A stretch of DNA of 64,000 bases from Vandiemenella viatica (GCA_031002005.1 CM061914.1:195070685-195134684); one strand, 5' to 3'. Shown: positions 1-11,044, counted from the stretch's first letter. Notes: generated from the sequence alone by a model not told the origin. A program made the numbers and translations.

Positions 1-1330
1 ACAACAGCGGCCGAATTTCAGAAACTGTGTTACTATGGTAGATATGGTGGTTGTAAGTGGCCGACCAAGGATATTTTCGAATTTCGACTGTCTCCGCATA
101 TGTCACTTTTCTGCCACAACTACATAGCATAGAACATTGGTGTTTGTGTTATGGTAGTAGAATCGTATCTCATGTAGTGCACTATGGTTGTTAGATGTCG
201 GTAGCTATGGGGGTGTGGGAGATATGGGGGTTGAAAGTGATCGACCTGTGGCAATTTCATACTTCTGCCAAAGACAAAAGTGTCATGGTGTATCACTTTT
301 CAGCGAAAACTATAGATCACAGATAACTGGTGTTTGTGTGTAGTAGTAGCACAGAGTCACCTTTCGATCACAACAGCGGCCGATTTTCAGAAACTGTGAT
401 ACTGTGGTAGATATGGTGGTTGTAAGTGGCCGACCAAGGATATTTTCGTATTTCGACTGTCTCCGCATATGTCACTTTTCTGCCACAACTACATAGCATA
501 GACCATTGGTGTTTGTGTTTGGTAGTAGAATCGTATCTCATGTAGTGCACTATGGTTGTTAGATGTCGGTAGCTATGGGGGTGTGGGAGATATGGGGTTG
601 AAAGTGATCGACCTGTGGCAATTTCATACTTCTGCCAAAGACAAAGTGTCATGGTGTATCACTTTTCAGCGAAAACTATAGATCACAGATAACTGGCGTT
701 TGTGTGTAGTAGTAGCACAGAGTCACCTTTCGATCACAACAGCGGCCGAATTTCAGAAACTGTGGTACTGTGGTAGATATGGTGGTTGTAAGTGGCCCGA
801 CCAAGGATATTTTCGTATTTCGACTGTCTCCGCATATGTCACTTTTCTGCCACAACTACATAGCATAGAGCATTGGTGTTTGTGTATGGTAGTAGAATCG
901 TATCTCATGTAGTGCACTATGGTTGTTAGATGTCGGTAGCTATGGGGTTGTGGGAGAAATGGGGGATAAAATGGTCGACCTGCGGCAATATCATATTTCT
1001 GCCAAAGACGCATGTGTCACGTTGTATCACTTTTAAGTGAAAACTATCAATCGCAGATTACCGGCGTTTTTGTGTGGTAGTAACACAGAGTCACCCATCG
1101 ATCACAACGTTGGCCGAAATTCGGTAACTGTGGGAGTGTGTGAGATATGGTGTTCGAAATTGGTCGATCATGAATATTTTCGTATTTCATCCAAAGACTT
1201 GTGTGTATCCGTAAATTTTACTTTGCTGCCGGAACTACTATAGCGCAGAAGACTGGTATTGTGTGTGGTTAATAGTATCGAGTCTCCCATCGTGCATTAT
1301 GGTGGTTAGATGTCTACAGCTGTCAATATG
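1..1330. repeat. Dimeric tandem repeat array, ~366-bp period
   Basis: The phrase ACAACAGCGGCCGA recurs at about 1, 370 and 736, and a diverged fourth unit starts near 1103, so the period is about 366 bases. Each unit is itself two related halves of about 183 bases: both contain a 'TGTGGGAGATATGG / TGGTAGATATGG' phrase, a 'CACTTTTC(T/A)GC' phrase and a 'TTGGTGTTTGTGT / CTGGTGTTTGTGT' phrase in the same order. The array starts at or before the window edge. Open frames inside it are by-products of the repeat. A related shorter array lies at 18660-19125. Confidence 0.9.
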
Positions 1331-2145
1331 AATACTTTACAATCACGAACGAAGTTTTGGGTACCAGCTATTATATTATAAATGTGGAAGTAAGTTTCTG
1401 TCTTTTTGTTACGTTTTGACGACTAAATGGCTATATCAATATTGATGGAATTTAATCAATGAAATAGTGTAGGAAGGACACAGGATATTTTTTCGGCATG
1501 AATAACAGTTTTAGTCACGAAATTTTAAGAACTTATCGAATGATGAAAGACAGACAGATTCGTGTGTTAGTCTGTAATGTTACGTTGGTTGCTCAGTCAC
1601 GCAATCTGTTAGTGTTTGATTTATTAATAAATTTCGATAAGAAACAAAACTTATTATTTAGTATAGTAGTCAATTTGCTCTGCACTGTACTATTCATTTG
1701 TGTCTGTATAAAAGTTTCTGGCACCAATTTGTCTTCCTTTTTGACATGCCTTACGGACGTAAACCTGGCCTAAGGTGCAGGTCTAGAAGACAATGTGCTG
1801 CTATTAGATTATAAGATTCAGATGCTCATGTTGAATAAAGAAGAAAAAACCAAGCTGAAATAAAGCTGCCATCAGTTAACCCCCCCCCCCCCCCCACACA
1901 CACACACACACATCCCCGCACCTTCGCTTACTTTTCTGTTTTTAAATATGTTGTAAATTGATTCTCTTCATGAGACAGATTAGATGATAGGATGATATAA
2001 TGATGGCTTTCCATCATATTATGTCGACTCGGTGTTGTTTGGGACAAATCTTACGTTACTAACAGTTTTCTATATCCAATTCTGGAATTGAAACTCCAAG
2101 TCCACGCGTACGAAGTCGCGGGTAACAGCTAGTAAACGAATACGA
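1331..2145 (-). repeat. Interspersed repeat with Helitron-like debris
   Basis: Reading on the minus strand, it starts near 2137 with ACTAGCTGTTACCCGCGACT and ends near 1366 with TTACTTCCACATTTATAATA. The same pair of ends bounds the copy at 3978-4707, and a copy with the same tail lies near 36065. On the plus strand, 1745-1880 reads as an Arg/Lys-rich peptide (MPYGRKPGLRCRSRRQ then broken) that resembles the start of Helitron-encoded proteins; the same stretch occurs in opposite orientation at 35530-35690. A C-run and (CA)n microsatellite sit at 1880-1911. Assignment to Helitron/Helentron is tentative; a LINE 3' end is an alternative. Confidence 0.4.
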
Positions 2146-2620
2146 CGCATCGCGCGGGAACTACAGCGGTTCTCCCAGCGACTAAATGAACTCACTGAGA
2201 GAACGGACATTTGAACATCGCACGGCGCGTATTTCTGGGAATTTTGATTTGAAATAGTTTCCTTAAAAAGGAAACACAAGTACAAATACGTTGCTCGTAC
2301 ATTATTTTAATATAATTAATATTATTTACTGTCAAGTGGTGATATTTTTAACGAGGTTAGTAATTTTGACAACATAAATCGTTATTTTGTGGTCTTGCTT
2401 TTGTTTAACATTAAAATTTACGGATCATAATTTGCAAACAGATAATTTTAGATAGTCATTGCATTTTTTTATTGATCATACCTTAGCGAGATTTTATTAA
2501 TTTCAAACATTTATGAAGTGCTTTTATTGTAAAATGCGATATTCTGACTTCTATTTTATTATAAAGTGCACATTTTACCTAAACTTGCTTTACTAAAAGA
2601 ACAATTCACTTAAACTTTAC
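2146..2620. other. AT-rich stretch, nothing recognised
   Basis: No convincing open frame, repeat or RNA gene was seen in this AT-rich stretch. Confidence 0.5.
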
Positions 2621-2624
2621 ATAG

Positions 2625-2975
2625 TAAGAACGAAGTCACCCCATAACCCGTAAGCGACGTACTCGATGCGATGCTTCGTATAGTGATCGATTGTGTCGAA
2701 AGTAACGAGTAACGAAACGATAGTAACGAAGTCGTCCCGTACGCGGCCCGACTCGATACAATGCTTCGTGCTAGCGCTCGATTGTACCAAAAGTAACGGC
2801 TCGACAGTGACGAGTAACGGCTCGACAGTGACGAGTAACGGCTCGACAGTGACGAGTAACGGCTCGACAGTGACGAGTAACGGCTCGACAGTGACGAGTA
2901 ACGGCTCGACAGTAACGACTAACGACTCGACAGTAACGAATATTGATTGGATTAGTAACGAATACATACGGGTAC
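2625..2975. repeat. 21-bp minisatellite (GTAACGGCTCGACAGTGACGA)
   Basis: From about 2793 to 2935 a 21-base unit is repeated about six times, the last two copies with T or A changes. The upstream part (2640-2790) is a longer, older duplication with two versions of a phrase ending CGATGCTTCGT. Because 21 is a multiple of three, all frames stay open: the plus strand gives Thr-Ser-Asn-Gly-Ser-Thr-Val repeats and the minus strand Val-Thr-Val-Glu-Pro-Leu-Leu repeats. These frames are best explained by the repeat and not by a gene. Confidence 0.85.
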
Positions 2976-3125
2976 ACAATTTCTCGTCACGTTTTCGAGT
3001 ATGACTGACTTAGTATGCAGGAACAGTGCAGCCTTGCAGAGAGTTATGCCGTAATACTTGAAGCTGTTCTCAAAGGCACGACTTGAGACGGAATAAATCA
3101 CAACTTGCCGTGTTCCGCATTGCAG

Positions 3126-3169
3126 CGCTGTGCCGCGGCATGCGGGCCGACTGCCGCCGCGCCGCCCAG
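3126..3169 (+). CDS. Candidate small exon, possible KSR CA1 segment
   Basis: A 44-base GC-rich segment lies between a plausible acceptor (CCGCATTGCAG) and a strong donor (CCCAG|GTAAGT). In the frame leaving two bases at the start it reads LCRGMRADCRRAAQ. This is reminiscent of the CA1 helical segment of KSR proteins, which carries an R-G-L-R-x-x-C pattern just before a conserved LTQQE motif. A KSR kinase exon lies on the same strand at 61198. Against this, no other KSR exon was found between them and the match is short. It may equally be a chance GC-rich segment. Confidence 0.2.
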
Positions 3170-3354
3170 GTAAGTCACACGTAATATCTCTGACGGCGAA
3201 GGTTACGCGAGTGCGTGGTCGCTTACATCACCTGATACGTCACATATCGCGACTCGAGTAGCCCATCCGCCAGAGACGCCGTTTCCTGCTGCCTTGTCCG
3301 AGAAGTTCTCGGCCTCTCCTGCAGGAACAGGAGGATTGTTTTTTTACAGCTAAA

Positions 3355-3582
3355 TAAGGGGGTGCAAGGAGAAATAGGGGGGGGGGGGCGAGAGAAATCT
3401 GACGTCACCTTTTAATCCCTCGAACAACAGCAGAGCTGAAAAAAAGTATAGAACGTCCCAAGGTTATGGGGAGGGGGAGGGGGGAATATAACCGCCCTTG
3501 AAACTAGGAGATCTAAAAAAAAAGCCTCCAATAGTTAGGAGGTGTCACAACGGGGTTTCACCTCACGTTATGAATAGACGCG
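3355..3582 (-). mobile_element. PIF/Harbinger-like MITE, decayed
   Basis: The right end reads TTTCACCTCACGTTATGAATAGACGC, the reverse complement of the terminus shared by intact copies elsewhere in the window (GCGTCCATAAATTACGTGAGG). The interior has the family's G-runs. The left terminus is not clear. Confidence 0.5.
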
Positions 3583-3644
3583 GCCTAAGATACAGTAGTG
3601 GAGACTTTTTGTAGTTGTCATTATGGTCAGACTCTGCACAGTTC

Positions 3645-3822
3645 GCTTTACGCCTCGTCGACGTCGAGAAACGACTGCAGGCAAGGAACGTAACGGGGAG
3701 GAATTCGGCCATGGCCTTATGAAGAAACCATCCCGACAGTCACATGCAGTGATTTCGCGAAACTTCGGAAAACCGACGGAGATTCGAGCTCGGATGCGAG
3801 TACATAGTCACCGGGCTTAGTC
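3645..3822 (-). mobile_element. tRNA-derived SINE, family A, diverged
   Basis: Read on the minus strand it carries the family's order of landmarks: GATTCGAGCTC in place of the B-box region, the CGGTTTTCCGAAG stretch, GGGATGGTTTCTTCATAAGGCCATGGCCGAATTCC, and the CTCGACGTCGACGAGG tail. The 5' end is eroded. Confidence 0.65.
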
Positions 3823-3977
3823 AGCCAGTGTGATGTGTTTAGGCCTGTTTTCTTTTTTCTTAGTACGAACGCACTATCATTTCTTGCTGCAGTGACACAA
3901 ACTGTGAGACCGGATCGAAAATGGTGCGCTAAACCTGGACAAAGCGACACGAAGGGCAGCCCGATTAGAAATCTACA

Positions 3978-4707
3978 ATGGTACTAGCTGTTACCCGCGA
4001 CTTGGTACGCGTGAATTTTGAATTTGATTGCTAGAATTGGATACACAAAGCTGAAAGTTAGCTAAGATATGTCGGCATAATATGACGGGAACGCTATCGA
4101 TTTAACCATTCTACCGTCGAACCTGTCTCTATTTATTCATATCGGAAAAAAGTATCCTATTTCGTTTCTAATGATACAAAGTATTTCAGTGTATAGGTAT
4201 AGACATATAGTCATAGTCGTCAAAATGTAAAAAAAAAAAGACGGAGACTTACTTTCGCATATTTAACATTATTAGTTTAGATCACACAATAACTGCCTGT
4301 GGAACCAGTATACCCTGAATATAGTAAACGCTTAGGGCACTATTCTATCGCCAAAGATTTGCCAGAACATGGTATCCTTACTACAAAATCCTAGGCTTGG
4401 CTCAAACTATGAAAAACAACTCATTAAAAAAATTCCTGCCAGTGGGGTTTGAACCGGAAGCCACACGGGAGTTTTCTTAAGAAGCAAGCACGCTACCACT
4501 GCGCTACGCTGTCATTACTCTTTAACGTTACGCATTACTAAGACATATAGATATTATGCGTTTTTCTTTCACAGTTCAGATAGTTTTCATAATGTCAAAT
4601 AGCATCTCCTCGTCTAATTTCATCACGATTGGAGTAGTCGTTTAGCCCAAGAAACGTAACAAACAAACAGACAGACAGAGTTACTTTCGCATTTATAATA
4701 TTAGTAT
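3978..4707 (+). repeat. Interspersed repeat with embedded tRNA-like segment
   Basis: Begins TACTAGCTGTTACCCGCGACT and ends with GACAGACAGAGTTACTTTCGCATTTATAATATTAGTA, an arthropod repeat style also seen at 1331-2145 and 35520-36070. A second tail-like phrase (GACTTACTTTCGCATATTTAACATTATTAG) occurs at 4243-4275, so two tails may be nested. At 4434-4512, minus strand, there is a tRNA-like segment with an A-box-like TAGCGCAGTGGTAGCGTG and a B-box-like GGTTCAAACCC. No protein-coding frame is intact. Confidence 0.55.
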
Positions 4708-5315
4708 AGATAGATCCAGTATTGGCCGATAGTAGAGTTGCGTAATTTTGCCTTCATGAAATACACTACTTCTAATTAAAGCAGCATATTTTGCATTGTA
4801 ATACGGCAGCTTACCGTTGCAGTGACTGGAGCTGGCTGAAGGTAAGCGAGGTCATTGGGGCGCCTTACCTCAGTGCACACCGCTCCATACTGTGCGGACC
4901 CTCGACACGAAGCCATTGTTGTCGTCACCCCGTACCAGGTCGAAAGTTTGCTATTATAGTACTACACAGTAAACTAATACCTGCGCCTTGCCACTATTCC
5001 GATTGTACGTGAAATTTTGGCACCCGTTGTGAAGCTAAAATTTGCTAGTTGAGGTGGCCACGAAAGAAGCCGATTACGCGGCAGATTGAAACTCACGCGG
5101 TTGACGGCCAGTAATGCCCTTCTGATCAGTTAAGTCTGCCGCGTTTGGAGACCGTGCCTAAAGTTGCATCGTGTTTATGATGTAATGCGGCGTGCCCAGG
5201 GCCGCAATGCACCCGAGGTGAAGGACGAATTGCCTGGACTGCGGGCAACCTCGGCACCAGCACAGAGGATCGTCCGTCTGAACACACACACACAAGTGAC
5301 TGAACACGTTGTTGT
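4708..5315. other. No gene recognised
   Basis: Short frames only; a short CA-repeat at 5283-5293. Nothing I can name. Confidence 0.5.
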
Positions 5316-5317
5316 AC

Positions 5318-6340
5318 ACATCTACATAGATACTCTGCAATTTACAAAGCTGTGGGTGGCAGAGGGTGCTCAGCACCAAAGCTAATCTCTTTGCTGTGTG
5401 CATTCCAATCCTTAATCGTACGAGGGGAAAAAAGAATTCATATAAGAATCAGTGCGGCACCTTATTTCTCTAATCTTATCTTTCCTGTCATTCGGACTCA
5501 AATAGGTTGGTGGAAGATGTATTTCAATACACTCGTAAGTGAAAGTGGGAGTACACATGTTTACCAATAAGTTTAAACGAAACGTGCGTCGTCTATCTAT
5601 CAGAGACTCCCAGCCTAGTCTACTAATCAGTTCTGTGACGCTTTCATAAGGACTGTAGCAAGCGGTCAGGAATCGAGCGGCTCTTCTCTGTACTTTCTCC
5701 ATACTTTCGATCAACCCCTTGCGAAACGGATCCCAAATGGCACAAGAAGTCCAAATATGGATGCACAAGTACGCTATCTCCTTTGTTTGTTCATTACAAT
5801 TTTTCAAGATTCGACCTAGGAATCGCAACCTAGAATTAGCTCTACCTAATACCGAATTAATGTGTAAGTCCCATTTTATATTCGTTTGCACTGTTACTCC
5901 CAAATATTTCATAGAATCAACCATATCAATAACGAAATTGTTTAACTCGTATTTCTGAACAATTGGATTCTTTTTGTTAGTGATGCTCATTGTCTTGCAC
6001 TTTTTACAATTTAGTGTAAGTTGCCACTCAGCGCACTATGCCAAAATAACATCCAGATCACGCTGAATTTCTAAGCAATCGGCCAAATTCCTTACTTCCC
6101 TATAAATAACCGCATCATCAGCAAACAATGTAAAAATGCTTATAACTTTGTTTCCGAGATCGTTTATGAAAATTAAGAAAAGAAGTGGTCGTATTATACT
6201 TCCTTGAGGTATACCCGATGTAACATCTAGATTAGAAGAACTTTCTCCTTCAACGACGACATACTGCGACCGACCAGTTAGAAAATCCTTGATCCATTCA
6301 CAAAGCTGATCCGATATACCGTATACTGGCAATATTCACT
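5318..6340 (-). mobile_element. Non-LTR retrotransposon (jockey/CR1 type), 3' half
   Basis: On the minus strand, 6332-6036 encodes reverse transcriptase with GIPQGSIIRPLLF and the catalytic FADDAVIY motif. After a frame change, 5990-5412 continues with KYLGVTVQ, VQRRAARF, LGW and the C-terminal RCRTDSYMNSFFP motif typical of this LINE class. The endonuclease and N-terminal RT are missing, so the copy is 5'-truncated. It ends near 5318 in a CACATCTACATAG tail (minus strand TGTAGATGTG). The element's 5' side abuts a second copy in opposite orientation. Frame shifts make it dead. Confidence 0.85.
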
Positions 6341-7205
6341 TCTTCGAGCTTACTATAAGAGCGAAACGTATACAGCTCAGAACAGGTGTCAACGTCAAAT
6401 GCTGGTTGCGATTGTTTGCCGACGATGCGGTTATCTATAGGGAAATAAGGTGCTCCGACGATTGCTTAGAAATTCAGCGTGATTTGGATGCTATTTTCGA
6501 TTGGTGCCGTAAATGACAGCTTACACTTAATTGCAAAAAGTGCAGGGCAATGCGGATAAGTAACAAGGAGAATCAGTTTGTTCACGAGTACAAAATAAAC
6601 AATTCAGCTGTTGACACGGTTGATTCCGTGAAGTATCTTGGGGTGATAGTACAAAGCAACATAAAATGGGACATGCACATAACTTCCGTCGTAGGCAAGG
6701 CTAATTCTAAATTACGATTCATAGGTCGGATTTTGAGGAATTGTAATGCTCAAACAAAGGAGATAGCGTATAAAACACTAATGCGTCCGCATCTGGATTA
6801 CTGTTGTGGAGGTTCTGATTGACTCAGTGGAGAGGGTACAGAGGAGAGCCGCTCGATTCGTGACTTGTTGTTACAGCTCTTATGAAAGCGTCACAGAATT
6901 GATACATAGATTGGGCTGGGATAGTTTGGAAGAGAGACGACGTAGCTTGCGTTCGAATTTATTGCAGAATATGCGAAAAAATTTAAATTTCGAGTGCAAT
7001 GAAATACTTCTTCCGCCAACCTATTTAGGTCGCAATGACCGGAGGGATAAGATTAGAGAAATAAGATGCCGTACCGATTCTTATATGTATTCCTTCTTTC
7101 CTCGCACTATTCGGGATTGGAATGGGCGGGTTTAGGATTGGTGCTTAGCACCCTCTGCCACCCACAATGTTTGTGATTTGCAGAGTGTGGATGTAGATGT
7201 AGATG
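6341..7205 (+). mobile_element. Second copy of the same LINE, opposite orientation
   Basis: Starts with RT sequence containing FADDAVIYREI (near 6417-6450), then frames at 6550-6822 (SVKYLGVIVQSN, IGRILRNC) and 6806-7135 (VQRRAARF, LGWDSLEERRR, RCRTDSYMYSFFPRTIRDWN). A stop after the RT motif and a frame shift near 6810 break it. The 3' tail is GATGTAGATGTAGATGTG at 7189-7206. It is a homologue of the minus-strand copy immediately upstream. Confidence 0.85.
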
Positions 7206-7403
7206 TGTCAAGAAAAAATCTACGTCGAATGGCTCCGTCAATAATAATGGGTTGAACGCCTGTTTCTGCAATTGGGTTCATCTTATTTGCTTAAATGAAT
7301 AGAATCATCATTAAATAATGCTCGGAACCTCTGCTATGTAGTGATCACGTTTCGGTTCCACTTAGTTTCCTTACACAGTGCTCTTCTTAACTAACATCTA
7401 GAG

Positions 7404-7718
7404 CAGTGGTGGCCAACCCAGATGATCTTGCTGGCAACTTTGGGAATGCATCTTCGCGGGCCGCGTATAAAATTATTTATCCCGATATAAGATTTAGACC
7501 CACTATAGATAATTTGTTTTGGAGTGAAAAATTGAAACATAATGGCTTATTATTATTGTGTTTACTATCATTCTTACATGTAAACATAAGTAATATAATA
7601 ATATTGATACTAAACGCACATGGTAAAGAAATATAACACTAAAAATATTTTTTAAAAGTGTGGTGAATCTCGAGGGCCGGAAAAACGTTCAAGGCTGGCC
7701 GCGAGTTGGCCACCCCTG
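7404..7718. mobile_element. hAT-type MITE
   Basis: The ends are inverted: CAGTGGTGGCCAACCC on the left and GAGTTGGCCACCCCTG on the right, a terminal motif typical of non-autonomous hAT elements. Flanks ATCTAGAG and ATTCTAGA fit the 8-base hAT target preference (CTAG centre) but are not identical. The interior is AT-rich with no transposase. A reversed copy, interrupted by a mariner, lies at 15235-16905. Confidence 0.7.
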
Positions 7719-8155
7719 ATTCTAGATGGCTGCTTTCAAATTTTAATTTAAAGGCAAAAAACATTCAGCCATTACAAAAACATAAATATGAAACCTAAAC
7801 TTCTTATTTGCTGTAATAGCCACATCTATGGACAAAGGGTCTAACTAAAACATCTACAGCGAGCAAATATAAATAAATAAAACTAATAATTAATACGTGG
7901 ATTTAAACGAAATGCATAGTTTCCTCTATGACTGGTTTACGATTTTTAATATATTGGACCATTGTAGAAAGGTGAATGGATGAGTTGGCTTCTCATTTTG
8001 CCCTAATAGGGACATCTAGACACACCGAGTCCGTGTTTAGCCCCTTGCGCGTTACGTCACAGGGTGATACACGGTGACGGAGCTGGCCACGGGTTAGTGT
8101 CTGTTAGAGGACAGGTGTTAATGTCGTAGACAGCCTGATACCGCCTCCAGAGGAC
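7719..8155. other. No gene recognised
   Basis: AT-rich to 7990, then mixed sequence; no supported feature. Confidence 0.5.
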
Positions 8156-8159
8156 AGTC

Positions 8160-8347
8160 CTCTGTTGGCCACGCCAGCGAGAGCTCGGGGGAATCGGTTC
8201 GATCCCCGTCCCAGCCATACAGGTTTCTCTTTTCCGTTGCTAATCGCTCCACGCGAATGCCTTCACAAGGCCGTGGCCGAATTCCTTGCTTATTCTCGGA
8301 CCCCATCCAGCGCCGGTTATAACGACTTCCAAGTCCTAGCAAAAAAG
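8160..8347 (+). mobile_element. tRNA-derived SINE, diverged
   Basis: Contains GGTTCGATCCCCGTCCCAGCCAT (B-box region), CGCTCCACGCGAATGCC, AAGGCCGTGGCCGAATTCC and a tail ending CAAGTCCTAGCAAAAAAG, the same landmark order as SINE family A, but clearly more diverged. Confidence 0.6.
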
Positions 8348-8417
8348 TTGATCTGTTCAGACACGCGAAGTAAGAACAAGTCGGGTAGTGAAGTGGCTAC
8401 TATGCAGTGAACAGTAA

Positions 8418-8600
8418 GGGGGCATCCATAAATTACGTGAGGTGTTTTTCCGGATTTCCGGGCCCCCCTTCCCCCCCCCCCTTTCTGATGAATGCCCTCC
8501 CAACTTTTTTAAGGTCTCATCCTTCCAAAGCCGGTTACACCCCCTTAAAATCGACTTTCGCGTGTTTTGTAGACTTTTTTGTCAAATGGTGTAACTAAAC
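8418..8600 (+). mobile_element. PIF/Harbinger-like MITE, left part
   Basis: Starts GGGGGCATCCATAAATTACGTGAGGTGTTTTTCCGG directly after TAA, the expected 3-base TWA target site. C-runs follow. The right terminus is not clear; C-rich sequence at 9046-9062 may belong to it. Confidence 0.6.
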
Positions 8601-9660
8601 TTAAAAATATATTCAGTTGGGGGAAAAAAATTATTGCGGATATTAAAATTTTTACGTATTTTCAGTGAAAAAAAAAAATAAGTATTTTCACATCCAATTC
8701 TCCATTGATAAATAGATATGATTTTTGGCAGATAATGAATATCTGCCAAAAGATCAAATTTTTTAAAAAAAAAATGCACTTTTATGTTGCGGAAAGTATA
8801 AAATTAACAAAGATCGTTATAGCTTTCCTGCAAGCTTCAGCAGGCTACATAACAGTGCGAGGTTTTAAACGGTTTTTAAGATCAGTAGTTTCAGGAATAA
8901 AGGAATGAAATAGTATCTTCTAAATGATTTTTTTTACCAGAAGCTTCCAGAAATGGTGGAATGCAAAAATTTGGAACTGCATATTGCAGTTGATAGTTAT
9001 AAAGATTATCGAAAAGCAAATTATTTCGTAATCGTCCCACTGAAATCCCCCCCTCCCCCCCGATTTTTAGAATTTGTGTTTTATTCGTTTCGAGGTAATG
9101 CGTGGTTAAAAACTACATCTGTAGTAAATTTTGTAAAATAAACTCTTTCTAGAAACAACTGGTATATGCATTTGAGCTATATATGTATATTGGACCCTGT
9201 CGAATCACGCAAAACCTTAACGATTCAGTTTTCTGAGTTTCCATACAGCTCTCATTTTTTCTCCGTGGATTCTCTTCCTTTCTTCAGGCCACTTCGTCCC
9301 CGGTCTCTTAGTGACTTCATTGTCCTGGGGTACTTCCCATTTGTTAATTTTTTGTCTGTCAATGATTTCTGGCGAGTTTGTGTGGGCATTTTGTAGGTCT
9401 TTGATCTGCTCGACCCAGGGCACAGTTTTTAGATGTCATAAGTACGTCGTAATTTTGTGAATTAGTGTTGCTGGGAGTCTGTCAGTATATCCATAACATC
9501 TTAATCTTCTCTTCCTGATGTCAGCCGCTGATCACTCGAAACGCGTCTGCGGAGTAATCAACATCATTCACCAACGGAGTTGTCTGGAGGCGGAGTTATT
9601 TGTAAAATTTATTGTTCAACAACTGCGGGAAAGTGTATAACCGGATTAATACTGTTACCA
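8601..9660. other. AT-rich stretch with one unassigned minus-strand frame
   Basis: Mostly low-complexity A/T. A minus-strand frame at 9423-9217 (68 codons) is rich in Lys/Glu and contains WEVPQDNEVTKRPG; the style is that of a LINE or other mobile-element remnant, but I do not recognise the family. Confidence 0.3.
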
Positions 9661-9670
9661 GGGTCTAAGG

Positions 9671-10347
9671 CCGCGTTTACACGACGCGAGTTGACTGGAG
9701 CGACAGCTGGCCGGTCCGTCGGTGGTGGGGGTTAGAGAGTGGACTAGCATGCCAGTGATAACTACAAGACAGTCCACTGTCAGGACAGTTCTCTACTCCT
9801 ACATTGTATGTCCATATTACAGGAAAGAATTAACATCGTAGCTAATTTGTTGATTACAACGTTGAATGATATCAAGAATAACAAAATAAAACGTAGAAAA
9901 ACGTTAAAAGAATGGATATTAAAAAGAAATGCTTTAAATGCCTCGGCGCCTTTTAAAAAAAATAAAGTTGCAAGTGAAATTATAGAGTTGTATGATTTAA
10001 GACTAACTGTATCTCAATTTGAAGAGATGTTGTGAAATATTTTTTCCGATACATAAAAGATGACACCGCTATGAAGCGATTTTTTGATAGCAGAGTCTCT
10101 AAAATCCTTGTTTCTTATAATTTTTATTTTTAAAATTCCACGGAATTTCCTCTCCTTCATGCAGTTCTGAAGATGCCTCTGCTTGACTCCGCTTACGCGA
10201 CTTGTTAGTTGTCGCCATCTTGTTTGTTGGTCGTGAACCGAGTCCACTGTCTGTCTTGTACCTGTTGACACGAGGAGAGTGGACTATCCAGTGCTGCGCG
10301 CGCAGCAAGACAGTACACTCGTTCCAGTCAACTCGCACCGTGGCATA
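9671..10347 (+). mobile_element. Internally deleted PIF/Harbinger element
   Basis: The left end GGCCGCGTTTACACGACGCG follows TAA. The subterminal phrase CGAGTTGACTGGA at 9689-9701 is repeated inverted at the right (CCAGTCAACTCGCACC, about 10325-10340). Inside, 9808-10035 encodes 75 residues with KRRKTLKEWILKRNALNA and ending FEEML, which resembles the N-terminus of Harbinger transposases (their 'R-x-W-V-x-x-W-L-x-x-R ... F-D-E-L-L' region). The catalytic DDE part is absent, so it cannot move by itself. Confidence 0.5.
9808..10035 (+). pseudogene. Harbinger transposase N-terminal fragment
   Basis: A 75-codon frame from ATG to TGA. It is basic and helix-rich (IKNNKIKRRKTLKEWILKR) and stops right after SQFEEML. 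In full-length Harbinger transposases this region precedes the DDE nuclease, so this is a truncated relic. It lies wholly within the element described above. The family call is from remembered sequence style only. Confidence 0.45.
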
Positions 10348-10710
10348 AGGGACGGACGGAGAAACTAGGGAATCCATAACGTTTCTTTTTCCCCATGCTA
10401 TGGAAGGCAGTGGCACGACATTCGCTAGGAGGTGAAATCAACTCGCGCGGTCTCCCCGTCAAGTCTTAAGCTTTGGTTGTTGTGGCGCAGTAAGGAGGTT
10501 AATGACTGCGCATAGCGAAACCTGTTGCCGGCCCAGCCAAAGAATCCCGCGCACACAGACAAAAAACTGTTCCTCACTGAACGAGTCTCGCATATCACGC
10601 TCCACGGAAACTCTACCTCCGGAGTTAAACCAACCGCAACTCCCACATCGCGTGCAGTGTATTGCTGCGACTCCCTAATATTAAATAACATCTCTGCAGA
10701 ACAGATATCG

Positions 10711-10905
10711 AGCAGTAACGCGTTCAGGAGCACGCGGGTTCGAATCCCCAGAGTTCTGTATTCCGTGGTTTCTCGAAACTAATGCCGGGATGGTTTCCTC
10801 GAAACGCCATGGCCGAATGCCTTCCAGTTTCTTGCCCACCTCTCTCCCGTCTCTAATGACCTCAGCCTCGACGACCCGCAAATGCCATAACAAAAAAAAT
10901 AATTC
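10711..10905 (+). mobile_element. tRNA-derived SINE, family A, 5' part diverged
   Basis: Landmarks: GGGTTCGAATCCCC at 10736-10749, CCGTGGTTTCTCGAAAC, AATGCCGGGATGGTTTCCTCGAAACGCCATGGCCGAATGCC, CCCGTCTCTAATGACC and an A-rich tail. Confidence 0.7.
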
Positions 10906-11044
10906 TTTCTTGCTGACTGACGGTACCTTTACGTTTCATCAAGTGAGGAAAATAAGCAAGAACTGCGATGTTTGTTTTGCTTCAGTTGCATACGATCGCA
11001 CTGTACGCGGCTGTGTTAATTTTCTACGTATTGTATAAGCAAAC
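10906..11044. other. Unassigned spacer
   Basis: No recognisable feature. Confidence 0.4.
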
